Shown in pieces: positions 31,893 through 43,910 of a DNA stretch of 64,000 nt; positions within the stretch are counted from its first letter, which is position 1, and every line of letters begins with the position of its first letter. This DNA is from Pholiota molesta (Eukaryota > Basidiomycota > Agaricomycetes > Agaricales > Strophariaceae). The DNA lies in NCBI GenBank assembly GCA_014925825.1, contig JACGCK010000064.1, positions 124,001-188,000 of the forward strand. The letters are read 5' to 3'. The position numbers and the translations under genes are program-made. A model generated the notes under the pieces. That model made no database searches, was not told the origin of the DNA, and was given only the letters and a program-made list of their open reading frames with translations.

Positions 31893-34464
31893 TCATGATT
31901 GCGATGATTCCTGAAGAATACAAGCGAAATTAACAAGATGCATGTCGCGAATGATAGAAATTATATACCCTCACATATGCCTTCATGGCATCTGCAGTGT
32001 TATTCAGTTCCGAATAAAGTACGTTCTCCATATCAGAACATGTCAGATAGTCGACATGAGTCTCCAAAAATGCCGCGAATTCTGCCGTCCGTGTTGATTT
32101 TGACAATGTCTGAGGCAGAAGATCCAGTGCAATCTTAGGATGCATTTTCCACCTTTTGTTGTCACTGAGGTCTCTGAGAAGTATGGTCAATTAGCAGCTG
32201 GTCAATTGAAAATACCGAAAGTACGAGGGAATGAAATGCTTACTGCGTAAGAAGATATTCAATTAAGAGCTTCGCAAAAGCGCCATACTGTTCCGAACCG
32301 ATAAAAAATTCGCCCGAGCGCGACAAATCATTCAGAAACTTGGCAATATACTCGTAGTAGTCCTTGGATTCTGGACATTGGTGTGCAGTGAAGAAACGAA
32401 TGGGATCGATATGTTTCATATCGGACACATCGTCTGGATCCCAGTTCGTGCCATTCTCTATCATGTCAAATATTTCTGAGTAGAAAGACTGAAACTCTTT
32501 GAATGAAATGGCAGCTGTGAGGAGATGGGTAGTTCCCGGCATCTGCGGATAGAGCGCTAGCTGCGTTAGGAGCCACGCATCAGTGCTGTTTGCGAAACGT
32601 TTCGCCAAGTCTTTACTCGGGTCCGTATGGCGCTAAATGCAATCATACAGGTAGAACACAGTGAGCGATGGAAATGATAAGTTGTTGCTGAAATACTCAC
32701 ATATTTCTGTAGCCAAAACAGAAATTTGGGGAGATTTGGCCAACGGTCGTCAACGTGAACTTTGGACCAAAAGACTATCGGCTTAGGACCTCGCTTTGGT
32801 GTCACGTAGTCGGATAGAAGGTTGAGAAAGGCTGTCAAATCGAGCTCATACAAGGCGTCGAGAAACTCGCCAGTTCCAGCGGCCTTGGAAACATGCTCAA
32901 AAAAGGCTAGAGCTAGCTCTCTCCAACGTTTCGCTAAAATTGAAATTGGTCAGTGAAGCTATCTGTTAGATATTCGTACGTTTGGGCATAGGTAAGAAAC
33001 ATACGTTCTTGCTCCATGTGTTTCAGGAGGAGTGAAGCAATTTTTGCGTGACCCACCCCAGTGTCGATGAAAAATTTGCCAGCTCGAGAGCGGTCTAGGA
33101 GGAAATCGCTCAACGAAGCGTGCGAAATTCGCAGAATTCCCTTTGGATCATCCGGAGATGGTACAGATATGATTGAATGTAGCTCGCTGAGTACGATATC
33201 TATTTCGCCCGGTACAAGGAAGAGAAACTTTTCGATCTCAGTCGGCGTCTTCTCGACCGTGCTCTTTTTAGTGAAGAGGAGGACGCAAAACAGGTTGATG
33301 ACGTTGTCGATATCACCGACGGAGGAGAATATGTGATTGTACAACGCGTCCAGCTCAGCGAAAGGCGTGTCCTTTCCAGGGCTCGTCAGCCCAAAAATAA
33401 TCTGTAAGCGTTCAGTGGGGAGATGGCGACGGGACTCGAGATATTTCATAACAGTAGCGGCGTAGATAAACTGCCCCGAAGATTTTTCCACCAGGCGACT
33501 CATATCTTTGTCTGAAGGCCACGGGGAGGGGAAGCGAGCTCGAGAAGGGTGTTTCCTCTTGATCTCCTGGAATTTCGCATCGAGGAAAATTCGAATATCT
33601 GCATCGGGCTTGTAGGTATCGTCCAGGACTAAGGTTTCGGTCATACCAGCTAGCAAGTCTTCGTTGAAGGCTTCTCGGATGTGTTGCTCAGGACGACTGG
33701 CGATGAGAAAGAACAAGGGGATGGAGAGCTCTTCCATGGCCTCTCCAAGAACTTCCAGGATATACTCTTGCGATTGTGAATCCCCGGCTTCATCAAGGCC
33801 GTCGACGACGAGGAAGAGTGGACGCAGAAGAAGAGCCTCAAGCTCGCCGACCTCTCGCAGGGGCTCAATGAGCAGAGTCCGGAGTTGCGTCCTCAACGAC
33901 ATGGATAGGAGCACAGGATTGCGCTCCAGTGCTTTCCCAACATGTTCACGTATTTCGGGAATCGATACTGTAAGCTGATAGATAAGGGTAGTGATGAGGT
34001 TTGTCTTGCTATTGCGACCCGCCACTGTCCGGGAGAAAAAGAACGCTGCTGCCAAGAGATGAGCTTCATGGCAGATTTCCGCGATTGTCTGTGCGATGGC
34101 CGATTTGCCAGCGCCGGCTGGGCCGTACATCCACAGAAAACGGGCGAGCTTTTCGGGATCTGTCACCCATTCCATGATCTTTTTGATGATGGCCTCTCGT
34201 GTACGTGGATGGCATTTTGGGGGATCGTATCGCTCGTCAGAGTTGTGGAAGGCTCCAGGGGATATTTTCTGATGTAAGAGCAGAATCCCTATAATATAAA
34301 GGACCATCAATATTACTCGATCGTTTTGAGGGCAAGACACCTCAAGACATACCTTCGCGCCCGTCATCAACCTTTGGGTTGATGATATGATTGTGGGTGT
34401 TGAATTCTCCGCTCATGGTGAAGGTTCCTCCCGTAATTGCGACATTCTTTGAGCCACTGAACAT
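31893..34464 (-). CDS. NACHT-domain NLR-like protein 1
   Basis: Fungal STAND NTPase of the type implicated in non-self recognition and regulated cell death. Six exons: 34464-34353, 34288-33005, 32933-32701, 32632-32244, 32173-31975 and 31910-31893; the sum is 2235 nt (744 aa). The short first exon gives MFSGSKNVAITGGTF, a motif shared with the second NLR here. Then AFHNSDERYDPPKCHPRTR leads into the NACHT domain, with Walker A GPAGAGKS (93-100), Walker B LFLVVDGLDEAGD (about 180-192) and sensor-like IASRPEQHI. The C-terminal half is helical without recognisable WD, ankyrin or TPR repeats; ISHASLSDFLLDRSRAGKFFID is the usual winged-helix-like segment. The last exon of 18 nt is the least certain. 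The partner and ligand are unknown. Confidence 0.88.
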
Positions 34465-35820
34465 CGAGGGCGGCGAGTGCAGCACTCTTGTTTGACGGAA
34501 GAGCAAGAGGAGGCGGTGATGGTGGTCGAAGAATGTATAGTCAAGGTCAGTTTGAATTTCTGCATGCAATCGACCCTCCTGACCAATTGTGTGTAACTAC
34601 TTTCAGTTCTGAAATCGCCGAGCTACCTAACAGATTGATGCACGGAATGATCCGTAGGCACAAGGCAGTGCTAGCGCTCAAATCAACGTCTATCAGCGTT
34701 CACCGTTTCATGCAAGTTTCATGCCACTATTTTAATTTTTACCCATCGTTGTAACGTCTAGCTTGGGCGCTCATTTGCTCACTTTCTGGCTGCTTCAGAT
34801 GCAATACTTGATTCCGCCGATCTTTTTCAAACCAGGCTTTCTCTTCTCCGGAATAATCAGAGAAAAATGCGAAGTCTTTGAGCTCAATGCGAAACTTGCA
34901 TTACAAGATCACAGAATCTTCGACCCCATTTTGCAACGGCTTTCTACGTCCGCGCGATGTCGTGACTTTTGCCCCTTGTTTGTAGTATAGTCTGCACGCA
35001 CAGCCTGATCCTAATAAATCCCCGGCAGCGCTGCGCATTTCAGAAGCTAGAATGACTTTGCCTGCCCCTAGTAATTTGTCGATAGTGGCAAAAGCTTATG
35101 CCATTGCGGCGAACTCCTTGACCTTCAGGCTCTGGATCCGTGGTACTTAGGTATTTTGGGTTTACTGTGTTCCGCTGCTGACTTGCGTGTTGCCGTGCTG
35201 CGGTACGTGTCGTTAATCACACTATTCCTGGCAATGAGTGAATTTTGCGTGCACATGCGGCTTGCTTTTATTAGGGTTGTGCGTTTGTAAATGGCGAGTC
35301 TCTGTGATGTAATTAAATAGATCGTACACGAGCCAGAAGTTGCTTCCTCGTATATACGTATGTAGACACAACGGTGTCCTTTGGGAATTCAGCTGTTCTG
35401 CTGCGGCTTACTTATGGACAGTATTACTTTGTATAGTCACGAAGTAGCATCTTCAAAGCATCATCTTCACTTTAATTATGAATTTTGGGGCAGTGGCATC
35501 CTTTGTGAACGAACTCTCACAGGAATCACACACTGGTTTCATTTAGAAAAAGATAAACGTCCTTCTCTTTCGTTCACGTCAGGCTGTATGTGCGCATATT
35601 CTGTGCCCTCTGGGTGTTTTTTACTTCACTACCTGCTTTTATAAATTGAAGTATTTGTTCATCGGTTCTCAATTTGTTATTCACTCATTCAAAGGTATTG
35701 TCCACGCACGTGGGAAATTGTTGACCCCCCCAAAGGCTTGGAACTCAGACATTTGTTACAACATACCTTACCTCTTCACCAGCTCGTTGCCGGCTTCGTC
35801 CTCCTCAAGGACAATTTGAA
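34465..35820. other. Intergenic region between divergent genes
   Basis: Shared promoter space of NLR-like 1 (minus) and the OSBP gene (plus). No gene, RNA or repeat recognised. Confidence 0.5.
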
Positions 35821-38800
35821 ATGGCGGAAGCGAGGCCGTCAGCCGACATGGGTCCCAGTGGTTCGTCTTACGTCGTGCTGTTGTCTCGGATTCTGACATT
35901 GATTCATTTCGCTAGTAGTTGAGCCACTTTACCAAGTCAAGCTTTTGTCGGCTCTTCGCAGTGGTAAGCATCGGGTTTTCTGTTACGGAGGACGAAATCA
36001 TAACAAGCGACACAACCAGGCGACCCGGCGGTTATCCATCCATTCCTGGCAGAAATTGGCAAAGACAAACGTAAATCAGTGGATGGACACATCGATACAG
36101 GGGCAGCCGCTCTGCATCTCGCCGTACGCTGTGGATCAGGTACGTGACTTCAGAGCACTATATACACTGCGCTCATAGATATTAGTTCAAACGGTCTCTC
36201 TTTTGCTTGCCCACCGTGCTATCTCGCCCAATGGTATTCATCCTCCAGGGTCTGGAACGACCCCATTGCACCTCGCGGCCTCATTGGGACGGTTGGATAT
36301 CGTTACGCTACTGCTAGAACAAGAGCACATCGACGACAGTCTGAGAGACAGCCACGGAAGGACGTGCAAAGATGTGGCTCGTGGCAAGGACGTCATTCGC
36401 GCCATCGATGGTGTGTGGAGTTTCCTCTCATGCGCTCGGCTCAATCTCATCTACTTTAGATTCCCGCCATTTTCTCAATGCATCCTATCGGTCTCTTCTA
36501 CGAAGCTACATCCTCTCACCACTCAACGACCCTCCTTCACCTGCCCTGATACACCTTCTCGAGTCACCTAGGATCAAGTTTGTCGACCTTTCGTACCTCG
36601 ACGACGATACCGGTACTTCACTCCTTCACGAAGCAGCCAGACGGAAAGATCTCCGACTGATTGAGTTGGCTGTGCGGGCGGGCGCCGATGTCTTCGTGCG
36701 GAATCGAAAAGGAAAGATGGCGTACGAAGGCGTCGGAAAAGACGATCGCGTCCGAGTATTTTTAAGACAATGTGCGTGTGTTTCTACCTCGTTGAGATGC
36801 CATCCATTCATCATATCTCATCAGTTGCCAACCATGACAAAACCTTGATCTCCAATTCTGCACCGATAACAGAGGCCCCAGCCTTGAAGGGCTACCTCAA
36901 CAAGTACACAAACGTCGCGAAAGGATATAATACAAGATGGTTTGTGCTTAAGAATGGTGTCTTATCATGTATGTGGTATTTTGGTGCTTATTCTCGTGGC
37001 GGTGCAGATTCTGATTGTTTCCAGATTACCGACATCAAGATGATGAGACGGTCGCTAGCAGGGGTTCTATATCTATGAAGACTGCCGTTTTGCATCCTGG
37101 GGAACGCAGTCGTTTCGAAGTCCATTCTTTACCTGCACGCGGCCAGAACTCGCATTCTGGGGTTCAGAAATGGTACATGAAGGCGAACCATCCTGTCGAG
37201 GCCCACCGCTGGATAGAGGCCATCTCAAAAAGCATTGAGTGGTACAAGCAGCGTGAAGCGCAGCATGAAAGCGACGCGTCGTCGATGACGAATTCTATTT
37301 CGAAGAATGGGAGGCGGAGGAGCGGCGAGAGCGATACGAGCGGTATCCGGATGACACCGTCAATACATTCGCAAACCCTATCTGGCAGTATGCGACGGAA
37401 GAGTACGCTGCCTGCTGGTGGAACCGACCAGGACTATTTGGCGGGTGCTACGACGGACGCGGCCGATGCTAGCCCCAATCTTCTAGTTAATGGCCGGCCG
37501 CCAGCGGATGGTTCAATGGGTGGAGAGAACGATGCTGGGGACGAAGACAACGATGGTGAAGATTCGTCATCTTCAAATTCGGAGACGCGATTTCCTCCGC
37601 ATGACAACTTCGAGATCCAAGGCAATGCGGCCTCCGCCCAGCTAGAGCTAACGACCCAACTGCTGCAGAATTTCGAAATTCCTCCGGGCGCCTCGCAGCG
37701 GACTCTCGATACCCAATCTGCTTTGAAGGATTCCCTGAGCACAACCCAGGCTTTGTTGAATGAGTATCTGCAGATGGCGAGGGAGCGGGAGGAGTGGTGG
37801 GCGCGACAGTTGAAGAAGGAGCGCGTGCGGCAGCGCTTCTGGGAGGAGAGTCTCGCGGTGGTGGTCAAGGAGGGCGAGACGCTCGAACAGGAGCTCAGGG
37901 CGCGCAGTAGACGGAGAGGCAGCAGGGTCTTCGGACCGAGCGCTGCGGGCACCGTCACCGCCCCCCCGGAGAAGAAGCGGCCCTCTATGTTGGGCATTGG
38001 GCTGCCTGGCTCATTGGCGGGTGTACCCTCGCCGGTGCCGGAGGAGTCCCCTGCGTCTGTCGCCACTAGTTCGCCGCCGCCCACGGCCGTCGATGCGAAT
38101 TACCAGATACCCGCGGCCTCGCCGCCGCCTGTCCCTCCCCTGCCTGCCGGCCTCGGCCCTGCTGCTTCCGTCTCCACGCCGCCGCGACAGCCTCTGCGGA
38201 GCAGTACGGCGGACTCGCTGGCTACGCTTGGTGGTCAGCCGCGCAGGCCGCCGTATATCGCCCTCGATGACGCGCGCATCACGCCCGTCAAGAAGACCCC
38301 CACTATGCCTGCGGAAGACTACGACCGTGACACGGACGAAGAGGACGAGTTCTTCGACGCGATTGAATCCAACACGCTCCCGAACTTGCTCGTGCACGAA
38401 AGTCTGACGAGCCCGTCGAGTGTGTCCGCGTTCCAGCCGCCAGCCGCCGCCGCCGTCTCGCGTGTTCCCAGTGCCGTGGAGCCGCTGCCCAAGGCTATCG
38501 ATGTGCAGCCGTATCAAGGGTATACGCATTTGAGGACGCGGCTGGCGATTGGGAATGACCAGAGGCCGAGCACGAGCTTGTGGAGTGTGTTGAAGCATAG
38601 TATTGGGAAAGATTTGACGAAGATTAGTTTCCCTGTGTTCTTCAATGAGCCTACGAGTATGCTGCAGCGGATGGTGCGTAATTCTGAAAGTGGTGATTTG
38701 GACCTTGATCTGACGCAATTCTGTCGTCGTTTTCTGGGTGTTTAGGCAGAGGATATGGAGTTTTCAGAGTGCTGTGAGTTACACCTACTTTCTACCGATT

Positions 38801-40182
38801 CAAAGTATTCTAATGATGTTTTTGCTATTAGTGGATGTCGCTTCTCATGAGAAAGATCCCCTAAGGAGAATCGCCTTCGTCGCTGCCTTCGCGATGTCAA
38901 ACTACTCCTCTACTATCGGTCGAATTGCTAAGCCCTTCAACCCAATGCTTGTGAGTCTGCTCCTACTACTTGCTAATTATGTACCGTGGACGCTGATGTG
39001 ATGATTTTGTGGATAGAGCGAAACCTTCGAATACGTGCGACCAGACCGTCAATATCGATACGTATCTGAGCAGGTCAGCCACCACCCCCCAATCTCTGCG
39101 TGTTGGGCAGAGTCGCCTTCGTGGCAGTATTACGGCGAGGTAAGTCTCGTATTCTACTGGTATTACGCTTCATATACCTATATCCATACTCGTTGTTTTA
39201 GGTCGATGCACAGAACAAGTTCATGGGCAAATCTTTCGAAATCAGACCAACGGGGGTTGCCCATGCTCATTTGCTCCTTCCTGAAGAGATGGCACCGGAC
39301 TATCCCCGTGCACAGGGTAGCAATGTGAAAGGGAAGGTGGTGGAACATTACAGTTGGAAGAAGGTTACCACCAACGTCTCTGGCTTTATTCTTGGCTCGC
39401 CAACGATTGATCACTACGGAGACATGGTGGTACGCTCAAATTCACCTCTGGATACGCTCAATTCGTTGACTTGAGTCTGCGTTTAGGTCACAAATCATCG
39501 AACAGGCGACCAGTGTATCCTCACTTTTAAACCTCGTGGATGGCGAGGAAAGGATGCGTACGAGATCTCTGGCCAAGTGGTCGATGCTGATGGGCAAGTG
39601 GCCTATGAGATCGCTGGTCGGTGGAATTCACAATTGATCGCGAAGCAAACGGGCGTCGGTAATGGCCAACTTCATCCAGATATCTCGGTCACTGGGCCCA
39701 ATTCCCCCTCCATCGCTCCTGAGTACATCCTCCTCTGGCGAAATTCTGAGAAACTTGTCGGATCTCCCTTCAATCTTACACCCTTTGCCATCACCTTGAA
39801 CGACTGCCCCCAGGACACCCTTCGTCCCTTCCTCCCTCCAACAGACTGCCGTCTGCGTCCTGACCAGCGCGCCTTTGAACTGGGAAAATACGAGTTGGCG
39901 AACGGGCTCAAGCAGGAGCAGGAGGAGAAACAGCGGTCGATTCGAAAAGCGCGAGAGGAGGGATCGCTTCCACCTCACCGGCCGCGCTGGTTCATGGCTG
40001 AGACGGACGGTGATACCGGTGAGCGGGTGTGGACTCCTATGCGGACGAACGATTACCAGCTGGAGTATTGGAAGGAGAGAGAGAGGGTCTGGGCCGAAGG
40101 CGGGAACAAGCCATGGAAAGATGTCGATGACATCTTTATTGACGAACCACAGGAGGTGAAGGCTCTTTTGGCGAAGCGATAA
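35821..40182 (+). CDS. Oxysterol-binding protein with ankyrin repeats, PH domain and FFAT motif (Osh1-like)
   Basis: Sterol/phosphoinositide exchange protein acting at membrane contact sites. Twelve exons: 35821-35860, 35919-35963, 36020-36139, 36186-36410, 36460-36771, 36825-36968, 37025-38673, 38746-38773, 38832-38950, 39017-39139, 39202-39429 and 39487-40182; the sum is 3729 nt (1242 aa), all phases agreeing. Ankyrin repeats (about 20-245; [39 protein letters not shown]) precede a PH domain (about 265-370) with [16 protein letters not shown] disordered acidic linker contains EFFDAIE preceded by DTDEED (about 737-743), a canonical FFAT motif for binding VAP at the ER. The OSBP domain (about 800-1240) carries the signature EQVSHHPP (about 912). 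This domain order matches yeast Osh1/Swh1. The start was chosen because exon 1 joins in phase to the conserved [12 protein letters not shown]. Confidence 0.95.
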
Positions 40183-40895
40183 TGAGGGTTGGAGCTCGGA
40201 GCTTTGAAGTTTGAAAGGAGAGTGGCTGCACATGGACTCGCTGGAGATTTTTTTTTTCCTTATTTGTTTTCTTCCGAATTTGGGTTGGCTAAGGCTTCTC
40301 TTACATCTTACACTTTTTCCATCCTTCGCATTGTGTACAACTCTATCCTAATACCGTCTCTGTAATGTCTTACCTCGCTATCTTTCGTCCGTTCAATTAT
40401 ATGTAGAGTCTTGATAAACTGTAGACACCTGTAACCATCCCTAACTTCTGCGATCAAGGATGATCAAAATGGATGAACCGCATTAAAATGATACGCTTGT
40501 TCGAGGACATCCGTTCAAACATTCGATTTACAACGGGCTATAGCGCATTGGATGTTTCCAAAAATTGGGAACCTCGGTTTTCCGTTTGGGAATGTCCAAG
40601 CTCGCGAATGCTCGTGAAGGTTCAAGCTCATGAAGGTCTAAGCTCCTTGAATATTGCTTGAATATCCGTTTCCTTCTATTGTATCGTGCACGTAGTTCCC
40701 AGGCCAATTTTTTTTTGGAAATATCCAACGCTTTAAAATCGAACACGCTTGGACCTAAAGTTTTAAAGTGGCACTTCCTAGTTAAATCTATAAAAGGCCA
40801 CTGTTTTCTGAGCGACAAAAATTCAACACACTATCCACGCCTCCTTCGACCCTGTCAACCCACATAGCTTCCTCGCTCACTCATATCCGTCCAAA
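40183..40895. other. Intergenic region, no gene recognised
   Basis: 3' flank of the OSBP gene and promoter of the F-box gene. No gene recognised. Confidence 0.5.
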
Positions 40896-41305
40896 ATGAT
40901 CTGCCCATTCGACTCGATGCCAAATGAAATTATTTCGTTGATGTTTCACGAGGCCGTAATTGCGTACTCAGACGATGCAGAGTATATCTTTTCGATGCAG
41001 CTATCAGACACCCGAACCCTCTTGTCTATATCCCTAGTCTGCAAACGGTGGAGGGAAGTCAGCCTCAGCAACGGACGCCTCTGGGCTTCTGCCATATCTG
41101 TGGATCGCAATAGCCCAACATGGGTACACAAGCTCGCCCTTCGCGCTAAGAGCGCGCCTTTGGGGATACACTCAAACAGATCAGAACACTACGAGGAAAA
41201 CTTGTTTGAGACTCCTAATTGGGAATGCGCGCTTGGCCGTGTAAGCAACTGGGGGGAACTCTTCCTTCAAGCACAGGTCGACCCGATTAACAGTGGCCCA
41301 CTTCT
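40896..41305 (+). pseudogene. F-box protein gene 1, 5' part (split by a MITE)
   Basis: Starts MICPFDSMPNEIISLMF, an F-box-like N-terminus, with LLSISLVCKRWREVSLSNGRLWAS typical of agaricomycete F-box proteins that recruit substrates to SCF ubiquitin ligases. The frame runs into the inserted element and stops at 41382-41384. Removing 41306-41901 and one copy of the 10-bp duplication joins it in frame to 41912-42779. The two parts total 1278 nt (425 aa) in a single exon, which supports both the gene model and the insertion model. Confidence 0.88.
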
Positions 41306-41377
41306 AGTGAAAGCTATTCACCCAGCAGATTTGTCGGATCACGTGACCTCGCGCGGGAACTTCTGGTGCGCGAATCG

Positions 41378-41675
41378 ATTCTAACTAAAACAAGGCGCGC
41401 GCAGCGCGCCAATGATATGATACTCAACCCTAAACATTCAATCCTGACCACCAAACCCTAAGCCCTAACATCCTAACCTTCCTAAACCAAACCCTAAAGG
41501 AATAGCCAGACGGTAAAGAGATTCAGATTCTAACAAACAAGGCGCGCTGCGCGCGCCATAGATATGATACTCAGCCCTAAACATTAAATCCTAAACCACT
41601 AATCCCTAAACCACTAATCCCTAAGCCCTAACACCCTAAGCTTCCTAAACCGAACCCTAAATAAATAGCCCGACG
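41378..41675 (+). repeat. Tandem 148-bp duplication with GC hairpins and CCCTAA words
   Basis: Two imperfect copies, starting near 41378 and 41526. Each opens with ATTCTAAC and a perfect palindrome (GGCGCGC-GCA-GCGCGCC in copy 1, GGCGCGC-TGC-GCGCGCC in copy 2). Many CCCTAA and CCTAAACC words follow, close to the fungal telomere repeat TTAGGG. Confidence 0.8.
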
Positions 41676-41720
41676 GTAAATAGATACAACATATGTAAAA
41701 AGAAATGAATGAACTTGAAA

Positions 41721-41813
41721 TGGGGGCCGGGGCTGGCCAAGAATCGAACACTTGACCTCCGGGAACCAAAAAACATTACACCACATCAACTAACCATCAT
41801 GCTAACACACGAT
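41721..41813 (-). other. tRNA-related sequence (possible SINE head)
   Basis: On the minus strand, TGGTTAGTTGATGTGGT resembles a Pol III A box and GTGTTCGATTCTTGG resembles a B box with a weak T-arm. No complete cloverleaf closes, so it is tRNA-derived rather than a tRNA gene. It lies inside the MITE. Confidence 0.4.
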
Positions 41814-41911
41814 ATCTGGTAAGTTGAAAATAAAATCTACGACGGCAGGCCGTGAAATTGTCACGTGATCCGACAAATCTACTGGGTGAATAGCTTCCGC
41901 TGCCCACTTCT

Positions 41912-42779
41912 GCGTGCGCTCACGCAACCCGCGTCCAGCCTCCACTCATTCCATATAAATAACCTGGCCCGGCCGGACCAAGATGACCTAGACGACGACG
42001 AATTCAATAGCAAGCTTTTTATACTCCCCGATAATCTGTTCGCTGGGGATGCGCCGTGTCTGAGGGAGTTTGCCATCACAAATGCTTTCCTGCGACCCTC
42101 ATTTGATTTTTCGGTCTGGGAACAACTCACGGAACTGTTCGTAGATCAAGCTCTAGGTGGCCTTCAAGGCAACAAGATTTTATCGCGACAATGGCTTGAC
42201 ATTCTTCGTCAAATGAAGCAGCTTGAATATCTTGGCCTGGTCTGGGCCTATAACGTCGCCTTTGACGAGGCGCTACACCTATTGCCAGAGGAATTGGAAC
42301 CTGATCATAACATCACGAATATGGCCGACGTCCATCTGGAGCATCTACACACGCTATGGCTCATGGCAAGCTCTGAAAGGAATATCATGCTCGATATTTT
42401 TTCCAAGCTCGTCGTTCCGGATACCTGCTTCGCCTCAATCACCGTCACGCATAACCCTCGAGAGGATCTGCGATTTGACAGGCTAAGCACCGGCCTTAAT
42501 CACCGTGCTATGGGCTGGCGTGCGGCCCACATTCCTTTTCACATTCGCCTGCTGCAGGGCGCAAGACAATTCGGGTTTCAAATTGAACTTTATAACAAGT
42601 CAACTGACCTTGAGGACTATGCCTTTCGTTTTCACTTTCTCGGCTCCGGCATAGAGGAAGATCTACCAGAGGATGCAGATGCTATTCCACAATCTGTCGA
42701 TGAAACTTCTCCCTTTTCTAGAGTGATGGAGGTTCTGAAAAACGCTTGTGAACAAACTTCCTTGACATTGGTCCCATAG
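41912..42779 (+). pseudogene. F-box protein gene 1, 3' part
   Basis: Continues the split F-box gene: CPLLRALTQPASSLHSFHI, then LFAGDAPCLREFAITNAFL and WEQLTELFVDQ, the irregular leucine-rich pattern seen in the C-terminal half of basidiomycete F-box proteins, ending TSLTLVP. In its present state there is no start of its own. Confidence 0.85.
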
Positions 42780-42984
42780 ACGGAGATCTGTAATTAACTG
42801 AATAGACAGTCTCTCGGTAAATTTCATATGAAGATAAAACTTTTGCTTCCCATTCTCCAGATCTATTCTGAGCACCTTATCTTGGGTATATTTCCCATAT
42901 CATGCATGAAAGTACGATAAGTGCATCGCACTTTGATGAGACCGATAAATATGGAGCTAGAGCTTACCTAAATTGTCCAGTTCT

Positions 42985-43690
42985 TACACTGTAGGTCTAC
43001 TGCCGTGTATGAAACGTCACAAAGATTATGTAGAAATAGCGCATCTGCTCCTGTATCTATCACAGAATTGAGGAAGACTGGTGATCCACAATTAGCGATG
43101 GTCGACAAGCGCCTGGTACAGTCCTATATGCGCGTCTAATAGGCGGATAGACGCCCGTTGCCACCTCTGCTTGCTGTCATGCAACTCCACGTCATACATA
43201 TGCACTGCGCAGCGCTTTCATCTCCCCAAAATTGTCCCAATCAACCAGCTCTTCCGCCCAGTCACCAACCCAGCGAGCCCCTCGAGCGCGTCGCGTGCCG
43301 CACTAGGCGGCAGCACGCGCAGCACATCCATCACCGCGTTCGCGTACTTCTGTGCAAGCGCACGCGTGTGCTGGACACCTTGCGAGGTGTGGGCCACCGC
43401 GCGGGCCTGTGTGCATGTTGGCTCATCGATAGTGGGGTGTTTTCTGGCGGGCGGAGCCCGTGTTGGGTAGAGCGAGCACAGCGGGCGCACGGACAGGAGC
43501 CAAACGCAACACTGGCACAAGGCGATACGGGGTACATATCTGATATCAATGATAAACGAAAGATGATAAAAATAAAAACAGGCAGAGCCAGCTACAATCC
43601 TATTTATAGAACGCCAGAAGAGCGTCGACATCGCCTTCATGCCTGGGCGCTCTTCCCATGCATACAACACAAGATCCAAGCCCAATATGC
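42985..43690 (-). pseudogene. Truncated duplicate of the polyprenyl synthase gene (exons 2-3 and 3' flank)
   Basis: The minus strand reads LYAWEERPGMKAM (compare LYAWEEHPGM in the intact gene), then an intron-like stretch, then QARAVAHTSQGVQHTRALAQKYANAV and VLRVLPPSAARDALEGLAGLV. These match the last exon at 48542-48381. The non-coding flank 42985-43150 also matches 47975-48150, including the shared words CTATGAAACGTCACAAAG and GATGGxCGACAxGCGCCTGG. The catalytic exon 1 is absent. Intron retained, so DNA-level duplication. Confidence 0.85.
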
Positions 43691-43769
43691 GCTCCTTCGG
43701 GTTTGTCAGTTTTATTTTTTGGGGCTGGTAGGAATAAGATACATTGTCGCAAAAGCAACGCAGGTTCGT

Positions 43770-43910
43770 GCTTTGAAGTGGAATGAGAGGAGAGGGAACA
43801 GCGACGGGCGTTCAATGGGCGCGGTCAGGAATGCCAAAAGCGGAACTTTATCATGCGGTAATTGTTTCGGGCGGCGTTCGGCATCCACCCTTAGCTCAAT
43901 GCTGGTTCAT
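43770..43910. repeat. Dispersed repeat, copy 1
   Basis: Shares GAATGAGAGGAGAGG, TGCCAAAAGCGG and CGTTCGGCATCCACCC with 62460-62620, and partly with 50600-50720. Non-coding; origin unknown. Confidence 0.6.

Larger units (their letters stand above)
41306..41901. mobile_element. MITE with 42-bp TIRs and 10-bp target duplication (MULE-like)
   Basis: 596 bp. Left end AGTGAAAGCTATTCACC, right end (reverse complement) AGCGGAAGCTATTCACC. The inverted repeats match over about 42 bp with three differences that I can see, and include GATTTGTCGGATCACGTGAC. Flanks are the direct repeat GCCCACTTCT (41296-41305 and 41902-41911). Long TIRs with a 9-11-bp duplication fit the Mutator-like group. No coding capacity. 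The interior holds a tandem duplication with telomere-like words and a tRNA-like segment, annotated separately. Confidence 0.88.

Noticed and set aside
41721..41813. Functional tRNA gene on the minus strand
   Set aside because: A- and B-box-like words are present but acceptor and anticodon stems do not close; treated as tRNA-derived.
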